Shown here piece after piece: positions 1 through 6,055 of a stretch of DNA of 22,598 bases. The notes under the pieces are model-generated. The model was not told the DNA's origin. It saw only the letters and a program-made list of their open reading frames with translations, and did not search any database. Position 1 is the stretch's first letter, and every line of letters starts with the position of its first letter. The translations under genes and the position numbers were made by a program. The stretch covers positions 1 through 22,598 of IMG/VR virus record IMGVR_UViG_3300035698_007082, one strand, 5' to 3'. Source of the stretch: a virus.

Positions 1-1
1 T

Positions 2-40
2 AAATACATAGATCATGATAATGAAATTTTTTTGGCATAG
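2..40 (+). CDS. Possible C-terminal tail of an upstream gene (partial)
   Basis: Frame 2 is open from the window edge and ends at TAG 38-40, giving a 12-residue tail KYIDHDNEIFLA. The 22-nt gap to the next start at 63 fits the spacing of the other genes. Both other + frames contain stops in the first few codons. Nothing can be said about function, and the call rests only on position and reading frame. Confidence 0.3.
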   Translation, partial: KYIDHDNEIFLA

Positions 41-62
41 GACACTATAAAGGGAGGAATAG

Positions 63-965
63 ATGAGGATTTTGGTTACTGGTGCTGACGGTTTTATAGG
101 TACTGCTTTATGTAAACGTTTGTCTGCATGTGGGCATACAGTTCTAAAACATACAAGAAAAACACATGGTAATATAGACAATATTCTTGAGCATCCAAGA
201 CTGTTTTGCTGTGGTATTGATGTAGTATATCATTTAGCGTCTACAACGCATGATTATCATATACTTGATGATAATAGCTATGTAGATGTAATGACAAATT
301 GTATCGGTACGCAAAAGGTATTAGATATGGTAAAGGAATTTTGTCCATCGGCAAGAGTGATTTATTCATCTACAATCTATGTGAACGATACAAAATGTGT
401 TCCGCCATTTGTAGATCGTGGACAAAAACCACTTGGTATTTATGGCGCATCAAATTTATGTGCAGAACATATTTGTGATACTTATTCTCGTGTATTTGAT
501 TTAGATATAGTTATCACTAGATTCAGTAATGTATATGGTGCAATTGAACCTATTTGTAACGGTAAAAAAGGTATGTTCACTAAATTGATACACGATATTT
601 GTGATAATAAAGATATTACAGTTTATACACCTGCTCCGCATAGAGATCTAATATACATAACAGATGTTGTTGATGCGTTATTGGTACTCGCAAAACATGG
701 TGCGAATACACATTGTTACAATGTATGTACTGGTGTGAGTCGTTCATTACGGGACATATTTGAATTCGCTGTAGAAGAATCAAATAGTTCTAGTAAATTG
801 ATTCCTATTCCTCCGCGTGATTTCCATCGTCGTGTTGGTATTATGGATTGGTATGGTGACTATACTGATTTGTACAATCTTGGATGGAAACCAAAGGTTT
901 CGATATATGATGGAATTAGAATGGTAATTAATGAACATACCAAAGGAGATACTAATGAGTACTAA
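63..965 (+). CDS. NAD-dependent epimerase/dehydratase-like protein (extended SDR)
   Basis: A 300-residue extended short-chain dehydrogenase/reductase, the usual length for sugar-nucleotide epimerases, dehydratases and reductases. The N-terminal Rossmann motif is TGADGFIG (residues 6-13). Further family marks are VVYHLAS (about 54-60), the catalytic Ser/Thr region YSSTIYV (101-107) and a VTRFSNVYG-like strand (150-159). The active-site YxxxK, normally YGASK, reads YGASN (Y127, N131), so the lysine that lowers the tyrosine pKa and binds the nicotinamide ribose is replaced. The protein may have altered or no redox activity and could act in binding. The start is preceded by GGGAGG. Its last 11 bases overlap the next gene, suggesting translational coupling with the radical SAM enzyme. 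The sugar substrate cannot be told from sequence. Confidence 0.85.
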   Translation: MRILVTGADGFIGTALCKRLSACGHTVLKHTRKTHGNIDNILEHPRLFCCGIDVVYHLASTTHDYHILDDNSYVDVMTNCIGTQKVLDMVKEFCPSARVIYSSTIYVNDTKCVPPFVDRGQKPLGIYGASNLCAEHICDTYSRVFDLDIVITRFSNVYGAIEPICNGKKGMFTKLIHDICDNKDITVYTPAPHRDLIYITDVVDALLVLAKHGANTHCYNVCTGVSRSLRDIFEFAVEESNSSSKLIPIPPRDFHRRVGIMDWYGDYTDLYNLGWKPKVSIYDGIRMVINEHTKGDTNEY

Positions 966-2022
966 ATATTCACAGTATATGCAGTTTAAGGGTAGTAATC
1001 CATTTGGTACGCAAGCAAAAATGTTATTTCATGGAGATAGACTTGCTGAGTATATAAAATATGGTGATACAAAACCAATTTTTTGCGAAATCAATTTAAC
1101 ATCGAAGTGTAATCTAAAATGTGCATGGTGTATTAGCAGCAATTTTACGACAAACGAATCAATCGATACAGAACGTCTATTATATTTCTTAAGAGAATTT
1201 AAGCTATATGGTGGAAAAGCAATTACGATTAGTGGCGGTGGAGAACCAACTTTACATCCTGACTTTATCAAAATTATCAAATATGCGCATTCTGTTGGAT
1301 TAGATATGGGGCTTATGACAAATGGTGTATATCCATCGCAATACAATGAGGCTATTGGCGAACTATTCAAGTGGGTACGCTTTAGTGTTGATACTGTCGA
1401 CAAAGAAAAGTATATTGAATGGAAAGGTGCAGATAAATTAGAGGTTGTTCTTAACAATATTAAGGCATTAAAGGATTCGAATACATTTTTTGGTGCAAAT
1501 TGTAATGTTAGTAAGAATCATACTGTAAACGATGTTGATTTGTTTATCAAAACATTAGTTCCTATTTGCAAATTTATTCAGTTTAGACCAGTACTTCCCA
1601 GATATTTTTGTAATGAAAAAATAGATTTTAATGATAATGTATGGAATCATCTGCAAAAACATAATAATGATGATCCGTGTATTAGTTTGAGCAATGACAA
1701 ATTGGACGATCTATTGAGTGGAGTACCTTTTGATTATAAAACTTGTGAAGGACACTTTTTTTCGTTTATAGTTGATAGCAATGGAGATGTTTGCGTATGC
1801 ATGTATCATCCAAAAGATAAACGTTTTGTTTTTGGCAATATTATGGATGATACATTTCCAGAAATTTGGGAATCAGATCAACGTGAATCAGTTATTAAGT
1901 TTGTTCGCGAAGAACTAAATATGGATACTATGTGCCAAAGATGTTGTAAGCTACATGAAATAAATAAACTAATGGAATATGTTAACACTAATAAAACAAA
2001 GGGTGATGTTAATTTCTTATAA
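955..2022 (+). CDS. Radical SAM enzyme with SPASM-like C-terminal domain
   Basis: A 355-residue radical S-adenosylmethionine enzyme. The iron-sulfur motif CxxxCxxC is at C52, C56 and C59 (CNLKCAWC). A GGGEP motif at 94-98 matches the SAM-binding GGE region. The C-terminal third carries a SPASM/twitch-like cysteine set (C264, C280, C282, C327, C330, C331), expected to bind one or two extra Fe-S clusters as in peptide- and sugar-modifying radical SAM enzymes. The start at 955 is preferred over the longer ATG at 931 because AAAGGAG lies 7 nt before it. It overlaps the SDR gene by 11 bases, so the two products probably act in one pathway. The substrate is unknown: a ribosomal peptide, a sugar and a nucleotide are all possible. 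Family assignment is firm; the role is not. Confidence 0.9.
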   Translation: MSTKYSQYMQFKGSNPFGTQAKMLFHGDRLAEYIKYGDTKPIFCEINLTSKCNLKCAWCISSNFTTNESIDTERLLYFLREFKLYGGKAITISGGGEPTLHPDFIKIIKYAHSVGLDMGLMTNGVYPSQYNEAIGELFKWVRFSVDTVDKEKYIEWKGADKLEVVLNNIKALKDSNTFFGANCNVSKNHTVNDVDLFIKTLVPICKFIQFRPVLPRYFCNEKIDFNDNVWNHLQKHNNDDPCISLSNDKLDDLLSGVPFDYKTCEGHFFSFIVDSNGDVCVCMYHPKDKRFVFGNIMDDTFPEIWESDQRESVIKFVREELNMDTMCQRCCKLHEINKLMEYVNTNKTKGDVNFL

Positions 2023-2084
2023 GAGATCAAATAAATAGGAGTATTGATATGAAATCATAATCATATGTTAGAGCCTTTTATCAC

Positions 2085-2438
2085 TTGCCAGAACATATTG
2101 GTATTAAGATTGATGAATATACAAGAACAACTGGCGTTGGTCCAAAATCTACGTCCATAACCGAAGAACCACCAAACATTGCTTTAGATTCTTTGTTTCT
2201 TGTATCTCTTATTGAAGGGTATTTGTCAAGTCCGTTTGTATTGAGCAAATTGAGACATAGTATAGAGAATCTGTATCATGCATTGTCACGAATTAATCAT
2301 GGAACTGATTTTGATATAGACAAAGAAAAGCATAGAATCTTAAGGCTTATTAATCAAGGAGATATAATGCATGATAAACTAGATAAGGCCGGTGTTGAAC
2401 TCTGTTACACTAGTGAGCGTGCTATAGGTGACGATTAA
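2085..2438 (+). CDS. Hypothetical protein, possibly 5'-interrupted
   Basis: The reading frame encodes about 117 residues from TTG 2085 and has no recognised domain; it is predicted mostly helical. TTG 2085 has no convincing SD. A strong SD (AATAGGAG, 2034-2041) sits 7 nt before ATG 2049, which is in the same frame but reaches TAA (2058-2060) after three codons. After that stop the frame is open through 2438 and reads RAFYHLPEHIGIK near its start. The likely explanations are a nonsense mutation near the start, a three-codon leader with reinitiation, or readthrough. TAA is used as a normal stop elsewhere in the window, so a changed genetic code is unlikely. Confidence 0.5.
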   Translation: MPEHIGIKIDEYTRTTGVGPKSTSITEEPPNIALDSLFLVSLIEGYLSSPFVLSKLRHSIENLYHALSRINHGTDFDIDKEKHRILRLINQGDIMHDKLDKAGVELCYTSERAIGDD

Positions 2439-2475
2439 ATGTAGAACCAAACTATACATGACTAAGGAGAGATTT

Positions 2476-2643
2476 ATGGTAAAAATAATATCAACAATTG
2501 GTCCATATCATGACAATAAAATATCACGAGAAGTAACAAAGCTACAGCAAGACGGTTTTAGTGTAACACGAATAGAAAGAATATCAAAAGAACTGTGGAT
2601 TTTTGGAAAAGATGTAACCCATATATTCTATGATAGAAAATAG
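2476..2643 (+). CDS. Small hypothetical protein, 55 aa
   Basis: A basic 55-residue protein of unknown function starting MVKIISTIGPYHDNK. ATG 2476 is chosen because AAGGAG (2464-2469) lies 6 nt upstream; an in-frame ATG at 2428 lacks an SD and overlaps the previous gene. The alternating hydrophobic pattern (VKIISTIG, LWIFG, THIFY) suggests a small beta-rich fold. No cysteines, signal peptide or membrane segment is visible. Confidence 0.55.
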   Translation: MVKIISTIGPYHDNKISREVTKLQQDGFSVTRIERISKELWIFGKDVTHIFYDRK

Positions 2644-2671
2644 GTAATTTAGAATACGGAGAAGTAGGCGC

Positions 2672-3481
2672 ATGAACCAGATTATACATGGTGACAATTT
2701 AGATGTACTAAAAATATTTCCAAATAAATGTGTAGACTTAATTTATATTGATCCTCCATTTAATACTGGCAAGAAAAAAGAAATGGAACGCACTGTAGTA
2801 AATACGCACAATAAACCAGTAGTATTTTCTGAGTGTACTGTGAGTCCAAATGTGGCAGCAAGAAAAATGTCGTTTGATGATAATATTGATGATTATCTGG
2901 AGTTTTTGTACGATAGAGTTGCTGAATCGTATCGTTTACTCAAAGATAATGGTTCTTTTTTCTTTCATATTGATTATCGCGAAGGACATTACTGTAAGTG
3001 CATGCTAGATAAGATCTTTGGCAGAGAATGTTTTATGAATGAAATCATATGGAGTTATGAATGGGGTGCTAAATCACGCAAGAAATGGAGCACAAAACAC
3101 GATAATATATTTTGGTATGTTAAAAACAAAAAGAACTATACATTCAACTATAAAGAGGTTGATCGTGTTCCATATCTTGCACCTTCATTGGTTGGTCCAG
3201 AAAAAGCAAAACGAGGCAAAACACTATGTTCGGTATGGTGGAACAGTATCGTTCCTACAAATGGTAAGGAAAGAACGGGATATCCTACACAAAAACCTTT
3301 GGCTATTTTAGATAGAATAGTACGCGTACACACAAAACCTGGTGATGTTGTTATGGATTATTTCGCGGGAAGTGGTTCAATGGGTGAGGCCGCAGCAAAA
3401 AACGGTCGATCTTTTATTTTAATAGATTCCAATGCTGATGCGATTAAGGTTATGGAACAACGTTTAGGTAGCTTTCTATGA
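2672..3481 (+). CDS. Orphan beta-class DNA methyltransferase (N6-adenine or N4-cytosine)
   Basis: A 269-residue DNA methyltransferase of the Pfam N6_N4_Mtase type. Catalytic motif IV, DPPF (residues 27-30), follows the N-terminal IIHGDNLDVL segment. A target-recognition region lies in the middle. The C-terminal part carries TGYPTQKP and motif I, DYFAGSGSMGEAA, which binds SAM. The order IV, target recognition, I defines the beta class, which includes CcrM and HinfI methylases. No restriction enzyme is adjacent, so it probably protects phage DNA from host restriction or marks it for regulation. The target sequence cannot be read from the protein. The stop codon lies 1 nt before a long RNA helix described below. 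Confidence 0.93.
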   Translation: MNQIIHGDNLDVLKIFPNKCVDLIYIDPPFNTGKKKEMERTVVNTHNKPVVFSECTVSPNVAARKMSFDDNIDDYLEFLYDRVAESYRLLKDNGSFFFHIDYREGHYCKCMLDKIFGRECFMNEIIWSYEWGAKSRKKWSTKHDNIFWYVKNKKNYTFNYKEVDRVPYLAPSLVGPEKAKRGKTLCSVWWNSIVPTNGKERTGYPTQKPLAILDRIVRVHTKPGDVVMDYFAGSGSMGEAAAKNGRSFILIDSNADAIKVMEQRLGSFL

Positions 3482-3482
3482 T

Positions 3483-3684
3483 TCTTAGTGTTTCAGGTAG
3501 TTTGGCTACGAAGGTTGGCACTGTCTGCGCTATCTCTTGTCAGCGCCACTTTAATGGATGTGGTTGTTTCAATTTCCCCGCTCCTAGCCCCTAGATAGGG
3601 GCGAGGACGGGAGGTATAGGGATGATTCTTATGCTTATGCTGGTTATGCTGGTTCTTAGTCTTTTTACTCTTAAAACACTAAGA
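3483..3684 (+). ncRNA. Candidate structured RNA element closed by an 11-bp helix
   Basis: Bases 3483-3493 (TCTTAGTGTTT) are perfectly complementary to 3674-3684 (AAACACTAAGA). Inside are further helices: GTAG/CTAC near 3498-3510, TGGC-A-CTG with CAG-C-GCCA (about 3516-3548), CCAC/GTGG, and a GC-rich hairpin at 3577-3611. The region lies between a methyltransferase and an aaRS-like gene and has no large ORF on either strand. I match it to no known family: T-box, tmRNA, tRNA, hammerhead and twister signatures were not found. It could be a leader, a trans-acting RNA or a processed transcript. The helices are read by eye; no folding energy was computed. Confidence 0.4.
3577..3611 (+). promoter_or_regulatory. 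GC-rich hairpin touching a ribosome binding site
   Basis: CCCG (3577-3580) pairs with CGGG (3608-3611), TCCT (3582-3585) with AGGA (3604-3607), and GCCCC (3587-3591) with GGGGC (3598-3602). That gives 13 base pairs with one bulged C, one A-G mismatch and a six-base loop TAGATA. The 3' arm contains the GGG of the SD sequence GGGAGG (3609-3614) serving the small ORF at 3622, so folding could limit translation. No U-run follows, so it is not an ordinary terminator. Confidence 0.5.
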
Positions 3685-3708
3685 TTGTCACTTAGTTCCA
3701 GAATTTGA
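3622..3708 (+). CDS. Possible 28-aa hydrophobic peptide
   Basis: ATG 3622 is preceded by GGGAGG with 7-nt spacing, and the frame runs 28 codons to TGA 3706-3708. The peptide begins MILMLMLVMLVLSLFTLK and ends in a basic, serine-rich tail. Ten of 28 residues are leucine, and the first 17 could span a membrane. It resembles in form small membrane peptides such as type I toxins, or a leucine-rich leader peptide. Tandem TTATGCTGG repeats (3635-3652) generate the Met-Leu-Val runs. The codons from 3674 on overlap the 3' arm of the long-range helix, so translation and folding would compete. There is no homology evidence and it may not be expressed. Confidence 0.3.
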   Translation: MILMLMLVMLVLSLFTLKTLRLSLSSRI

Positions 3709-3734
3709 CTACTTATTTTTAAAAAAGGTAATAT
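3705..3734 (+). promoter_or_regulatory. Candidate sigma70-type promoter
   Basis: TTGACT (3705-3710) and TAATAT (3729-3734) are separated by 18 bases of A/T-rich DNA. This is close to the bacterial housekeeping consensus and well placed to transcribe the aaRS-like gene at 3885 and the operon after it. The implied transcript would have a leader of about 140 nt containing the hairpins at 3792-3871. AT-rich sequence yields such matches by chance, so confidence is modest. Confidence 0.35.
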
Positions 3735-3791
3735 TTTTTAGAAGCATGTCTTTTATACGATTATAGCAGATTTGACGTATGATTATGTAGG

Positions 3792-3813
3792 ACACGGGGA
3801 ATTTTATCCGTGT
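3792..3813 (+). terminator. Hairpin in the leader of the aaRS-like gene (weak terminator or regulator)
   Basis: ACACGG (3792-3797) pairs with CCGTGT (3808-3813), extendable by one G-U pair. It is followed by TATTATTAT, a T-rich but interrupted tract. It could be a weak intrinsic terminator or an attenuator upstream of the gene at 3885. Two more small hairpins follow: ATCGTC/GGCGAT around 3829-3845 and GATGC/GCATC at 3856-3871, the latter ending 2 nt before AAGGAG. CCTT near 3847-3850 could also pair with the AAGG of that SD. Confidence 0.35.
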
Positions 3814-3884
3814 TATTATTATAAAAAGATCGTCTATATGGCGATTCCTTTAATTGATGCCAGAGAGCATCGGAAGGAGTATTT

Positions 3885-4883
3885 ATGTCGGTTGTAGAAA
3901 GATTGGGACTACACAATAAAGTAGTCAATGCTATCAGGGGATTTTTGTCAGAAAACAAGTATATTGAGGTGCCAGTGCCTGGGTTGACTCCAGCAACTGG
4001 ATCATGCGAAGTTGTTGATTCTATGTTTAGCTTGGATTATTTTGGAGCATTAGCATTTCCTCGTCAGACTGGACAGCTTTATCTGGAAGAATTACTTGCT
4101 ATGCATGATGAATTTGATGGTTTGTATTGCGAAGGAGAAAGTTTTAGACGCGAACAAAAAGTAGATGATAGGCATTTGACAGAATTCAAGCTAATTGAGG
4201 TAGAGAAAAGGAATATGACTTTGCCTGAATTATGTGATTTACAAGAGAATCTATTGAGATATGTGATGATGTATTCTGTAAGTGATGAGGAATTGGCAAA
4301 TGCTATCCTGAACAAAGGACAGGCACATCCTCGTATTACATATCGAGAAGCAATTAAGATTTTGCGTGATAAAGGATCTAAAATCAAGTTTGGAGATGAT
4401 TTAGGAAATGATGAAGAAACTGCTTTGGTCTTGCATTGCGGGAATATACCAATTCATATTACGCATTTCCCAGAAAGTCTAAAGTTTTTCAACATGAAAA
4501 TCGATAGACATGATCCAGAGGTTGTTGTATGCTCTGATTATATCATGCCAAATTCTGGAGAGACTTTTGGCAGTTCTTTAAGGGAACCAGATGTAGACAT
4601 TCTGGGTAAGAGATTATATGAGGGGACAATGTACGAGCACCTAATGTCTAGAGTAGATGCATTTGCTGATTTGCATAATATAAAACAAGAGGAATGTGCG
4701 TCATCAATCAATAGGGCATTTGAACGGTATTTAGATCTGTTTAGGAATAAAAACATAGAACGGGCCGGTTTTGGTTTGGGAGTTGCTAGATTGTTACAAT
4801 ATTTGGCAAAAGCAAAATCAGTAAAAGACGTTGTACTATTCCCTATGGACCGTACACGATATGGACATATTGCGGTACAGTAA
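3885..4883 (+). CDS. Stand-alone class II aaRS-like catalytic core (AsnRS/asparagine synthetase-related)
   Basis: A 332-residue protein with the class IIb aminoacyl-tRNA synthetase fold. Motif 2 is FRREQKVDDRHLTEF (residues 87-101), with the invariant FRxE and RHLxEF. QLYLEE lies just before it. Motif 3 is GFGLGVARL (295-303) with its ATP-binding arginine. These most resemble asparaginyl/aspartyl enzymes. The N-terminal OB-fold anticodon-binding domain is absent: motif 1 begins within about 25 residues of the start. Stand-alone cores of this kind include archaeal asparagine synthetase-related enzymes, and EpmA is a lysyl counterpart, so the product may make asparagine or attach an amino acid to something other than ordinary tRNA. 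The start has AAGGAG 5 nt upstream. The long structured region before it suggests control of expression. Fold assignment is firm; substrate is inferred. Confidence 0.85.
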   Translation: MSVVERLGLHNKVVNAIRGFLSENKYIEVPVPGLTPATGSCEVVDSMFSLDYFGALAFPRQTGQLYLEELLAMHDEFDGLYCEGESFRREQKVDDRHLTEFKLIEVEKRNMTLPELCDLQENLLRYVMMYSVSDEELANAILNKGQAHPRITYREAIKILRDKGSKIKFGDDLGNDEETALVLHCGNIPIHITHFPESLKFFNMKIDRHDPEVVVCSDYIMPNSGETFGSSLREPDVDILGKRLYEGTMYEHLMSRVDAFADLHNIKQEECASSINRAFERYLDLFRNKNIERAGFGLGVARLLQYLAKAKSVKDVVLFPMDRTRYGHIAVQ

Positions 4884-4900
4884 AAAGTAAGGAGTTTGTT

Positions 4901-5488
4901 ATGGTTTTTAATATTCAAGAATTTGAACAACCTGGGCAACAATCATATGACAATATTAGTGTGTTACTAAATATTGCTCGCAACAATAATATTGTTTCAT
5001 TTCTAGAAATAGGTACATCATCTGGTATGTCGTTAATGGCGCTGGTTGAATATCTTACTTACGAAAAAAACAAACCATTAAAGTTTGTAGTTGTTAGCGA
5101 TACATGGGGTGGAGTTCATGGAGGAACCAATTATGGTAGTCATGACTTTGTTCTAGAACTGCTAGAACCATATACTGAAAATGGATTAGATGCTGTTTTT
5201 TTGGATGGAGAATCACAGATAGAGATACCTAAATTTGCAGGCAGTACGGACAAAACATATGATTTAATTCACGTTGATGGATTACACACGTATGATGGAT
5301 GCCGTGCTGACGTTAAGAATTGTCGTAGCCTACTAAAAGATGATGGCCTTATGGTTGTAGATGATACTCATCATCATGCCCATATGGAATTAGTTCAATG
5401 TATGAAAGATATTTGTGCAGAAGATGGTTTTAGTTGCATATATAAAACAGATCATGGAACAGGTGCAACTGTATTGCAAAAATCATAG
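4901..5488 (+). CDS. Class I SAM-dependent methyltransferase (Methyltransf_24-like)
   Basis: A 195-residue Rossmann-fold methyltransferase. Motif I is FLEIGTSSGMS (residues 34-44). The later strand and metal-like site YDLIHVDGLHTYDG (120-133) and VVDDTHHHAH (152-161) match the Methyltransf_24 group, in which related members act on small molecules or sugars, often with a divalent metal. The histidine run after DD is notable. AAGGAG precedes ATG 4901, and the gene starts 17 nt after the aaRS-like gene, so they are probably co-transcribed. The substrate is unknown. It is not a DNA methyltransferase by motif. Confidence 0.8.
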   Translation: MVFNIQEFEQPGQQSYDNISVLLNIARNNNIVSFLEIGTSSGMSLMALVEYLTYEKNKPLKFVVVSDTWGGVHGGTNYGSHDFVLELLEPYTENGLDAVFLDGESQIEIPKFAGSTDKTYDLIHVDGLHTYDGCRADVKNCRSLLKDDGLMVVDDTHHHAHMELVQCMKDICAEDGFSCIYKTDHGTGATVLQKS

Positions 5489-5509
5489 CAAAAACAATAT
5501 GGAGGATGT

Positions 5510-6055
5510 ATGCAATTACTGACATATGGCCACAGCATTTTGAGGGATAAGACAAAAAAAGTAGAATCTATTTCAGAAGAAATTATAGAAACTATTGTTG
5601 AAATGTATAAAACTATGTATGAGTGCAAAGGTAAAGGATTGGCAGCAAATCAAATTGGTGTTTCATTGAATATAATTACTATTGATAATAGTACACAGAA
5701 TAATCCAGAAGTTCCGTTATCAATGATTAACCCAGAGATTGTTTCGCATAGTGCAGATACAAAATTAGAGACAGAAAAATGTTTGAGTTTACCACAAATT
5801 AAATGCACCGTTCCACGTTGGACAAGCATTCAAATTGCATATACCGATGTAAGCGGGGAACTTATTGAGGCCAAAAACTTTAAAAGCAGCGTAGCAAGAA
5901 CGATCCAGCATGAAGTTGACCATCTTGATGGTAAATTAATTATAGACTATGTTCGTGGGATAAAACGCAATATGCTAACAAATAAGCTGAAGAGAATACG
6001 GAGGAAAATTAATGGGAATAGATTTCTTTGGGGAGAACAAGAAGAAGAAAAATAA
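5510..6055 (+). CDS. def: Peptide deformylase
   Basis: A 181-residue peptide deformylase, which removes formyl groups from N-terminal methionine of new proteins. All three family motifs are present: GKGLAANQIG (41-50, consensus GxGLAAxQIG), EKCLS (89-93, consensus EGCLS) and QHEVDHLDG (133-141, containing HExxH). Metal ligands are C91, H134 and H138, with catalytic E135. The glycine of EGCLS is lysine here, a change next to the metal cysteine that could alter substrate preference. Phage-encoded deformylases are known and are thought to speed maturation of phage or host proteins during infection. GGAGG precedes ATG 5510. Its 3' end overlaps the next gene by 44 nt. Confidence 0.95.
   Translation: MQLLTYGHSILRDKTKKVESISEEIIETIVEMYKTMYECKGKGLAANQIGVSLNIITIDNSTQNNPEVPLSMINPEIVSHSADTKLETEKCLSLPQIKCTVPRWTSIQIAYTDVSGELIEAKNFKSSVARTIQHEVDHLDGKLIIDYVRGIKRNMLTNKLKRIRRKINGNRFLWGEQEEEK

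Noticed and set aside
931-954. Longer start for the radical SAM gene at ATG 931
   Set aside because: No SD before 931, while AAAGGAG is well placed for ATG 955.
1029-1457. Minus-strand open frames, here and at 4079-4387, 7969-8439, 13365-13586 and 17816-18256
   Set aside because: They lie inside well-supported + strand genes, have no SD or recognisable domain and show compositions expected of antisense frames.
2049-2438. Stop-codon reassignment in the phage
   Set aside because: TAA, TAG and TGA all terminate other well-supported genes in the window, so a single TAA at 2058 is better explained locally.
2428-2475. Longer start for the 55-aa gene
   Set aside because: ATG 2428 overlaps the previous gene without an SD; ATG 2476 has AAGGAG.
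3039-3311. 90-codon + strand frame inside the methyltransferase gene
   Set aside because: Out of frame with motifs IV and I of a clear gene and lacking its own SD.
2672-3481. Complete restriction-modification system
   Set aside because: No restriction endonuclease or specificity gene lies next to the methyltransferase.
3483-3720. tRNA, tmRNA or self-cleaving ribozyme
   Set aside because: No acceptor stem with CCA or a T-loop, no tmRNA end and no hammerhead or twister core were found by eye.
3483-3884. T-box riboswitch upstream of the aaRS-like gene
   Set aside because: The conserved AGGGTGGNACCGCG-type T-box sequence and its antiterminator are absent.
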